Assembly (NCBI GenBank): GCA_050847315.1
Contig: CP193791.1
Source of the DNA: Cedecea sp000277545
Lineage (GTDB): Bacteria > Pseudomonadota > Gammaproteobacteria > Enterobacterales > Enterobacteriaceae
DNA length: 64,000 bases
Direction: 5' to 3' (one strand)
The position numbers and the translations under genes are program-made. Below the pieces are notes generated by a model. It did no database searches and was not told where the DNA came from. It was given only the letters and a program-made list of their open reading frames with translations. Below, piece after piece: positions 58,574 to 64,000 of this stretch. The first letter of the stretch is position 1. Each line of letters starts with the position of its first letter.

Positions 58574-60184
58574 ATGGCGAAAGAGAAAAAACGTGGCTTT
58601 TTTTCCTGGCTGGGATTTGGCCAGAAAGAGCAGCAGCCGGATGTCGAAGCAGAACAAAAAGTAATAGAAGAACAACCGGTTACTGAGCAGGCTCCCGCGC
58701 AGGATGAACCTCAACAGCCTCAGGCTGTCGAGCAGGAACAGCAGGACTTAGTTAGTGAGCACTCACTGGAGGAGTCCGAAAAGTTTGCTGAGCAGGTCGT
58801 GGAGGTTAACGCCCAGCTTGCAGAAGAAGCGGAAGAGAAAGCGCTGGCGGCCGAGCCGGAAGTGACCGTTGAGCCCGAGATCGTGGCTGAACCAGAGCCT
58901 GTGGCGGTTATCGAGCCAGAACCCGTTGTCGAACCTGAGGCCGTTGTCGAACCTGAGGTGATTGAACCTGCGGCTGTTGTTGCAGAGCCGGAAGTCATTG
59001 AGCAGCCTGTTGCGGCCGTGGAGCACGAAACGCTGCCGTTGCCGGAAGAGATTGCCGAAAATGTAAATCAGCCTGACGAGTGGCAGGCCGAGCAGGACGA
59101 AATCGTCAACGAAGAAGTGGCTGAAGCCGAGGCGCTGTTCGCGCACGAAGCTGCCGTGGAAGATGAAGCCGTGGCTGAAGAAGCGGTTGATGAAGAGCCG
59201 GAAGAAGAGGCTGTCGAAGAGACTGCTCCGGTTGCCGTGCAGCAAGAGCAGGAAAAGCCGACCAAAGAGGGCTTCTTCGCCCGCCTGAAGCGTAGCCTGG
59301 TCAAAACTAAACAAAACCTCGGTTCCGGATTTATCAGTCTGTTCCGCGGCAAGAAAATCGATGATGATCTGTTTGAAGAGCTGGAAGAGCAGCTACTCAT
59401 TGCCGACGTTGGGGTTGAGACAACCCGGAAAATCATCACCAACCTGACCGAAGGCGCAAGCCGCAAGCAGCTTCGTGACGCGGAAGCGCTGTACGGTCTG
59501 CTGAAAGAAGAGATGAGCGAAATCCTCGCCAAAGTGGACGAACCGCTTAATGTGGAAGGCAAAACGCCGTTTGTTATCCTGATGGTTGGCGTTAACGGCG
59601 TGGGTAAAACCACCACTATCGGCAAACTGGCTCGCCAGTTCGAGCAGCAGGGCAAATCCGTGATGCTGGCGGCAGGTGATACCTTCCGTGCGGCAGCGGT
59701 TGAGCAGCTTCAGGTTTGGGGCCAGCGCAACAATATTCCTGTTGTCGCCCAGCATACCGGCGCGGACTCCGCTTCAGTTATCTTCGATGCTATTCAGGCG
59801 GCGAAGGCGCGTAACATTGATGTGTTGATTGCCGATACCGCAGGGCGTTTGCAGAATAAATCGCACCTGATGGAAGAATTGAAGAAAATTGTCAGGGTTA
59901 TGAAAAAGCTGGACGAAGATGCCCCGCATGAGGTTATGCTCACCCTCGACGCCAGCACCGGTCAGAATGCCATAAGCCAGGCTAAACTGTTCCACGAAGC
60001 GGTGGGGCTGACGGGCATCACCCTGACCAAACTGGATGGTACCGCCAAGGGTGGCGTAATCTTCTCTGTGGCAGACCAGTTCGGCATTCCGATTCGCTAC
60101 ATTGGCGTCGGCGAACAAATTTCTGATTTACGACCGTTTAATGCGGGCGACTTTATAGAGGCACTTTTTGCCCGAGAGGATTAA
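58574..60184 (+). CDS. ftsY: signal recognition particle receptor FtsY
   Basis: A 536-residue membrane-associated GTPase that docks the signal recognition particle at the SecYEG translocon. It is about 40 residues longer than E. coli FtsY. The N-terminal A domain (residues 20-225) is very acidic with degenerate Glu-Pro-Val repeats (EPEPVxxIEPEPVVEPEAVVE). The NG domain starts at about 235. G motifs: GVNGVGKTTTIGKLA, DTAGRLQNK, TKLDGTAKGG. It heads the ftsYEX cluster. Confidence 0.98.
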   Translation: MAKEKKRGFFSWLGFGQKEQQPDVEAEQKVIEEQPVTEQAPAQDEPQQPQAVEQEQQDLVSEHSLEESEKFAEQVVEVNAQLAEEAEEKALAAEPEVTVEPEIVAEPEPVAVIEPEPVVEPEAVVEPEVIEPAAVVAEPEVIEQPVAAVEHETLPLPEEIAENVNQPDEWQAEQDEIVNEEVAEAEALFAHEAAVEDEAVAEEAVDEEPEEEAVEETAPVAVQQEQEKPTKEGFFARLKRSLVKTKQNLGSGFISLFRGKKIDDDLFEELEEQLLIADVGVETTRKIITNLTEGASRKQLRDAEALYGLLKEEMSEILAKVDEPLNVEGKTPFVILMVGVNGVGKTTTIGKLARQFEQQGKSVMLAAGDTFRAAAVEQLQVWGQRNNIPVVAQHTGADSASVIFDAIQAAKARNIDVLIADTAGRLQNKSHLMEELKKIVRVMKKLDEDAPHEVMLTLDASTGQNAISQAKLFHEAVGLTGITLTKLDGTAKGGVIFSVADQFGIPIRYIGVGEQISDLRPFNAGDFIEALFARED

Positions 60185-60186
60185 CA

Positions 60187-60855
60187 ATGATTCGCTTTGA
60201 ACACGTCAGTAAAGCCTATCTCGGTGGGAGACAAGCGTTGCAGGGAGTGACCTTCCATATGCAACCGGGCGAGATGGCCTTTCTGACCGGCCATTCTGGC
60301 GCAGGGAAGAGTACTCTGCTCAAGCTTATCTGCGGTATCGAACGGCCCAGCGATGGGAAGATTTTTTTCAGCGGCCATGACATTAGCCGCCTGAAGAGCC
60401 GTGAAGTGCCGTTCCTGCGTCGTCAGATTGGGATGATCTTCCAGGATCACCACCTGCTGATGGACAGAACCGTGTACGACAACGTGGCCATCCCGCTGAT
60501 CATCGCGGGCGCCAGCGGCGAAGATATTCGCCGTCGCGTGTCTGCGGCATTAGATAAGGTCGGCCTGCTGGACAAAGCGAAGAACTTTCCTATCCAGCTT
60601 TCCGGCGGTGAACAGCAGCGCGTGGGCATCGCTCGCGCCGTGGTAAACAAGCCGGCTGTGCTGCTGGCGGATGAACCGACCGGGAACCTTGATGATGCGC
60701 TGTCGGAAGGTATTCTGCGCCTGTTCGAAGAGTTTAACCGCGTGGGCGTAACGGTGCTGATGGCGACTCACGATATAGGGCTTATCTCACGTCGCAATTA
60801 CCGTATGTTGACCCTCAGCGACGGCCATTTGCATGGAGGCCTGGCAGGTGAATAA
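60187..60855 (+). CDS. ftsE: cell division ATP-binding protein FtsE
   Basis: A 222-residue ABC ATPase that acts with FtsX at the septum to activate peptidoglycan amidases through EnvC. Walker A is GHSGAGKSTLLK, the signature is LSGGEQQRVGIARAV, and Walker B is VLLADEPTGNLD. It starts two bases after the ftsY stop and overlaps ftsX by 8 bp. Confidence 0.98.
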   Translation: MIRFEHVSKAYLGGRQALQGVTFHMQPGEMAFLTGHSGAGKSTLLKLICGIERPSDGKIFFSGHDISRLKSREVPFLRRQIGMIFQDHHLLMDRTVYDNVAIPLIIAGASGEDIRRRVSAALDKVGLLDKAKNFPIQLSGGEQQRVGIARAVVNKPAVLLADEPTGNLDDALSEGILRLFEEFNRVGVTVLMATHDIGLISRRNYRMLTLSDGHLHGGLAGE

Positions 60856-61903
60856 ACACAGTGCGCTCAACCATATCAAGCGCTTCAGCAACAAGCTGGA
60901 TAAAATCAACCAACTGAATAAGTTAGGCGACCTTGGCCGTTCGGTGAAAAAACGTGGCAAAGGGCCGCAGTCTAAAAGTAAATCCCTGAAAGGCGGCGTG
61001 AATGAGCAGTTCCGCTACGCCTGGGAAGGGGCGCTTCAGGATCTGAAGAGCAAGCCGCTGGCGACCTTCCTGACGGTCATGGTGATTGCCATCTCCCTGA
61101 CGCTGCCGAGCGTTTGCTATATGGTTTACAAGAACGTAAACCAGGCGGCGACCCAATATTATCCGTCCCCGCAAATCACCGTTTACCTCGATAAGGCGCT
61201 GGACGATAACGCCGCGCAGCAGGTGGTGGGCGCGATTCAGGCGGAGGAGGGCGTGGATAAAGTTAACTACCTCTCCCGCGAAGAAGCGCTGGGCGAGTTC
61301 CGTAACTGGTCGGGCTTTGGCGGCGCGCTGGATATGCTGGAAGAGAACCCGCTGCCCGCCGTGGCCGTGGTGAACCCTAAACTGGATTTCCAGAGCACGG
61401 ATCATCTGAATACGCTGCGTGATCGCGTGGCGAAGATTCATGGCGTCGATGAAGTGCGCATGGATGACAGCTGGTTTGCCCGCCTGGCGGCGCTGACCGG
61501 GCTGGTCGGGCGAGTGGCGGCGATGATCGGCATCCTGATGGTTGCAGCGGTGTTCCTCGTCATCGGTAACTCCGTGCGTTTGAGCATCTTTGCCCGCCGC
61601 GATACCATCAACGTGCAGAAGCTTATCGGGGCAACCGACGGCTTTATTTTGCGTCCGTTCCTGTATGGCGGTGCGCTGCTGGGCTTTAGCGGTGCGTTTC
61701 TGTCGCTGATCCTGTCTGAGATTCTGGTGATGCGCCTCTCTTCGGCGGTGACGGAAGTGGCGCAGGTGTTCGGGACTAAGTTCGATATCAGCGGGTTGGG
61801 CTTTGACGAATGCCTGCTGCTGTTGCTGGTCTCGTCGATGATCGGCTGGCTGGCAGCCTGGCTTGCCACTGTTCAACATTTACGCCGTTTTACGCCGGAG
61901 TAA
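60848..61903 (+). CDS. ftsX: cell division protein FtsX
   Basis: A 351-residue inner-membrane partner of FtsE with four helices and a large periplasmic loop that activates EnvC. Matching segments include LQDLKSKPLATFLTVMVIAI, YSYLSREEALGEFRNW-type loop and SVRLSIFARRDTINVQKLIG. The start is the GTG at 60848 (GGAGG seven bases upstream); the frame to 60833 lies inside ftsE. The N-terminal 50 residues are Lys-rich and the least conserved part. Confidence 0.96.
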   Translation: MNKHSALNHIKRFSNKLDKINQLNKLGDLGRSVKKRGKGPQSKSKSLKGGVNEQFRYAWEGALQDLKSKPLATFLTVMVIAISLTLPSVCYMVYKNVNQAATQYYPSPQITVYLDKALDDNAAQQVVGAIQAEEGVDKVNYLSREEALGEFRNWSGFGGALDMLEENPLPAVAVVNPKLDFQSTDHLNTLRDRVAKIHGVDEVRMDDSWFARLAALTGLVGRVAAMIGILMVAAVFLVIGNSVRLSIFARRDTINVQKLIGATDGFILRPFLYGGALLGFSGAFLSLILSEILVMRLSSAVTEVAQVFGTKFDISGLGFDECLLLLLVSSMIGWLAAWLATVQHLRRFTPE

Positions 61904-62158
61904 AAAGTTTTTGATATACTCATTCCCTGCTACGATAACGTCGTCCGCAGGGAGTGCGTTTTACACCGTAGTGACCCCTGCGATGCTGCAATAACCGTCA
62001 CACTTTGTGTGTAATCTATTCACAGCTTTACATTGAACTTGTGGATAACATCACTGTCTGAGAGTACAGTGAAGGGTACGGTCTGGGCCTGACGTGTTGT
62101 CGGTGCGCCTCAGCCACTTGAATGGCAAGCCGTACTTAGTCTCTAAGAGAGGGTTTGA
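61904..62158 (+). promoter_or_regulatory. rpoH promoter region with sigma-E promoter P3
   Basis: In the 255-bp ftsX-rpoH gap, GAACTT (62035-62040), 16 bp and TCTGA (62057-62061) exactly fit the sigma-E consensus and the E. coli rpoH P3 promoter. Sigma-70 and CRP/DnaA-controlled promoters are known in this region in E. coli; TGTGGATAACA at 62040-62050 resembles a DnaA box. The downstream leader and first codons form the RNA thermosensor in E. coli. Confidence 0.85.
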
Positions 62159-63013
62159 ATGACCAAAGAAATGCAAAATTTAGCTTTAGCCCCTGTTGGT
62201 AACCTGGAGTCGTATATCCGGGCTGCAAACGCCTGGCCGATGTTAACGGCTGAGGAAGAGAAGGAGCTGGCTGAAAAGCTGCATTACCAGGGCGATCTGG
62301 AAGCAGCGAAAAAGCTGATCCTGTCTCACCTGCGCTTTGTTGTTCATGTTGCGCGTAACTATTCCGGCTACGGCCTGCCGCAGGCAGACCTTATCCAGGA
62401 AGGCAACATCGGCCTGATGAAAGCAGTACGCCGTTTTAACCCAGAAGTGGGTGTTCGCCTGGTCTCCTTTGCGGTGCACTGGATCAAGGCTGAAATTCAT
62501 GAATACGTGCTGCGTAACTGGCGTATTGTGAAAGTCGCGACCACCAAAGCACAGCGTAAGCTGTTCTTTAACCTGCGTAAAACCAAGCAGCGCTTGGGCT
62601 GGTTTAATCAGGACGAAGTCGAAATGGTGGCCAACGAGCTTGGCGTGTCCAGCAAAGACGTGCTTGAGATGGAGTCACGCATGGCGGCGCAGGATATGAC
62701 TTTCGACATGTCGAATGACGACGACGCTGACGGTCAGCCGATGGCGCCGGTGCTCTTCCTGCAGGATAAGTCTTCCAACTTTGCCGATGGCATTGAAGAC
62801 GACAACTGGGAATCTCACGCCGCAGACAAACTGAGCGATGCGATGCAGGGCCTGGATGAACGCAGTCAGCAGATCATTCGCGCGCGCTGGTTAGATGAAG
62901 ACAACAAAAGCACGCTGCAGGAACTTGCAGACCGCTATGGCGTTTCCGCCGAGCGCGTTCGTCAGCTTGAAAAGAACGCGATGAAAAAATTGCGCGCCGC
63001 TATCGAAGCTTAA
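62159..63013 (+). CDS. rpoH: RNA polymerase heat-shock sigma factor RpoH (sigma-32)
   Basis: A 284-residue sigma factor, nearly identical to E. coli RpoH. Region 2 is DLIQEGNIGLMKAVRRFNPE to SFAVHWIKAEIHEYVL; the RpoH box QRKLFFNLR is intact; region 4 has LQELADRYGVSAERVRQLEK. Stability is controlled by DnaK/J, FtsH and SRP-FtsY. The first 14 codons keep the thermosensor sequence almost unchanged (ATGCAAAATTTAGC). Confidence 0.98.
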   Translation: MTKEMQNLALAPVGNLESYIRAANAWPMLTAEEEKELAEKLHYQGDLEAAKKLILSHLRFVVHVARNYSGYGLPQADLIQEGNIGLMKAVRRFNPEVGVRLVSFAVHWIKAEIHEYVLRNWRIVKVATTKAQRKLFFNLRKTKQRLGWFNQDEVEMVANELGVSSKDVLEMESRMAAQDMTFDMSNDDDADGQPMAPVLFLQDKSSNFADGIEDDNWESHAADKLSDAMQGLDERSQQIIRARWLDEDNKSTLQELADRYGVSAERVRQLEKNAMKKLRAAIEA

Positions 63014-63037
63014 CGCCAATACACATGTCGCACTAAG

Positions 63038-63073
63038 AGCGCCCCACTTTATGTTGGGGCGTTTTGCTTTTTA
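63038..63073 (+). terminator. rho-independent terminator of rpoH
   Basis: CGCCCCA (63040-63046) pairs with TGGGGCG (63055-63061), followed by TTTTGCTTTTTAT. Confidence 0.88.
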
Positions 63074-64000
63074 TGCTCCGGCATACATGCCAGCAGCACG
63101 GTAAACGCCGCTTCCATTTCGCTCTCCGGCAGGCTGGCGAACCCCATCAGTAATCCCTTCTTGCGCCGTTCGGTCAGGTAGTAACGCGATAAGGGCCGCA
63201 CAAGAATATTGCGGGCGTTCGCGCGCTCAGCAATCGCCACATCATCGGCTTCATCAGGCAGATTCAAAATCAAATGCAGCCCGGCGTTATCGCTAAAATC
63301 TGACAGCGCCTGTGGCCCGCAGTGGCGGGAGATCAGGTCGGTCAGGAAGGCGCGACGGCGGCCGTAGAGCAGGCGCATCCGGCGAATATGGGCCGAATAA
63401 TGCCCGGCGGTAATAAACTCTGCCAGCGCCTGCTGAATAAGCGAATGCCCGCCGCGATACAGTTCCGCATGGGCGGTTTTCAGGTCATTGACCAGCGGGC
63501 GAGGCAGCACGACGTAGCCGAGCCTTAAGCCCGGATAAAGCGTTTTACTGAAGGTGCCGATGTAAACCACCGGCGCGTCGGTGACCAGCCCCTGCAGCGC
63601 CGGAATAGGCTGGCCAGAAAAGCGAAATTCGCTGTCGTAGTCATCTTCAATAATCCAGCTGCCGTGCTGGCGGGCGAGTGCCAACAGGCGCTGGCGGCGC
63701 TCCAGGCTCATCACCGCCCCCAGCGGGTACTGATGAGACGGCGTGACGAAGATTAAGCGCGGCGCTTCGCTCACTTTCTCCGGCGGGCAAAGGCCGTTCT
63801 CATCGACGGTGAGCGGCGTGACCCGCACATCATTCATCGTCAGTACGTGGCGGATGCCCCAGTAAGAAGGTTCTTCGATCCACGCCAGGTCATCTCTGTC
63901 GCACAGCATCCGGGTGACCAGATCGATAGCCTGGTGGATCCCTTCGGTGATCAGGATTTGGTCGACCTGGCAGTTTACTCCTCGGGAAACACGCAGGTAA
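63049..64000 (-). CDS. MocR-family (GntR-aminotransferase) regulator, 5' partial
   Basis: C-terminal part of a MocR-type regulator. The frame is open to the window edge: upstream of the first methionine (63909) it encodes CQVDQILITEGIHQAIDLV, the start of the aminotransferase large domain, so the winged helix lies outside. Visible features: FVTPSHQYPLGAVMS, IIEDDYDSEFRFSG, and the PLP lysine in IGTFSKTLYPGLRLGY. The tail is RRKKGLLMGFASLPE. It is convergent with rpoH and ends inside the rpoH terminator. The target is not predictable. Confidence 0.92.
   Translation of the reverse strand, partial: YLRVSRGVNCQVDQILITEGIHQAIDLVTRMLCDRDDLAWIEEPSYWGIRHVLTMNDVRVTPLTVDENGLCPPEKVSEAPRLIFVTPSHQYPLGAVMSLERRQRLLALARQHGSWIIEDDYDSEFRFSGQPIPALQGLVTDAPVVYIGTFSKTLYPGLRLGYVVLPRPLVNDLKTAHAELYRGGHSLIQQALAEFITAGHYSAHIRRMRLLYGRRRAFLTDLISRHCGPQALSDFSDNAGLHLILNLPDEADDVAIAERANARNILVRPLSRYYLTERRKKGLLMGFASLPESEMEAAFTVLLACMPEHKKQNAPT

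Noticed and set aside
1..64000. tRNA, rRNA, insertion sequence, integrase or prophage genes
   Set aside because: None found on either strand by reading; accessory blocks show no transposase or integrase.

Overview
The window is chromosomal DNA from a member of the Enterobacteriaceae other than Escherichia. Most of the backbone genes (mtlADR, yibL, gor, rlmJ, prlC, rsmJ, uspAB, pitA, yhiN, perM, dcrB, yhhQ, tusA, zntA, yhhN, yhhM, yhhL, rsmD, ftsYEX, rpoH) are recognisable from E. coli proteins by long stretches of near identity. Genes that E. coli K-12 lacks (padC, an omptin in this place, a Kdo hydroxylase, a DUF3289/DUF943 array) suggest an Enterobacter/Cedecea/Kosakonia/Klebsiella-like genus. 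The genus cannot be fixed from the sequence alone. I saw no rRNA, tRNA, prophage, insertion sequence or CRISPR array.

Layout. 1-4.2 kb: mannitol operon mtlA(partial)-mtlD-mtlR, then yibL. 4.4-19.6 kb: accessory block with a large autotransporter, a DUF1471 periplasmic protein, a GNAT/cupin pair, yjiS/yjiR, a HEPN membrane protein, nudI, a DUF3289 gene followed by three DUF943 paralogues repeated with an exact 519-bp period, an omptin protease, another GNAT enzyme, a Kdo hydroxylase and a small unknown protein. 19.7-31.1 kb: conserved gor, rlmJ, PAP2 phosphatase, prlC, rsmJ, DUF559 protein, uspA, uspB, pitA, yhiN. 31.1-46.5 kb: second accessory block with GNAT, DeoR regulator + HAD phosphatase + phosphoribosyltransferase, a Fur-boxed sigma/anti-sigma/TonB/TonB-dependent-receptor system, a three-gene redox cassette, a DMT exporter, a ClpP paralogue, a MocR/PaiB divergent pair, and a LysR/padC divergent pair. 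46.5-63 kb: perM, dcrB, yhhQ, tusA, a higBA toxin-antitoxin pair, zntA, a LacI/SIS/PTS sugar locus, yhhN, yhhM, yhhL, rsmD, ftsYEX and rpoH. A third MocR-type gene runs off the right edge.

How the parts work together. The backbone is collinear with E. coli, read in the opposite direction, but the large E. coli interval between gor and mtl is replaced by about 15 kb of accessory genes. The dtpB position holds a DUF559 gene, yhhS is absent, and higBA and a sugar-PTS operon are inserted beside zntA. Regulatory sites are readable in many places: a sigma-32 promoter for prlC (with rpoH in the same window), the sigma-E promoter of rpoH, the ZntR operator of zntA, a Fur box for the iron-signalling sigma factor, a LacI-type palindrome for the PTS operon, repeated half-sites by the phosphoribosyltransferase, and nested inverted repeats at higBA.

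The best candidate for an under-described system is the DUF3289-DUF943 array at 13.4-15.8 kb. It has the architecture of a toxin or effector gene followed by an expanded set of membrane immunity proteins. Each spacer keeps a fossil copy of the 3' end of the first gene.
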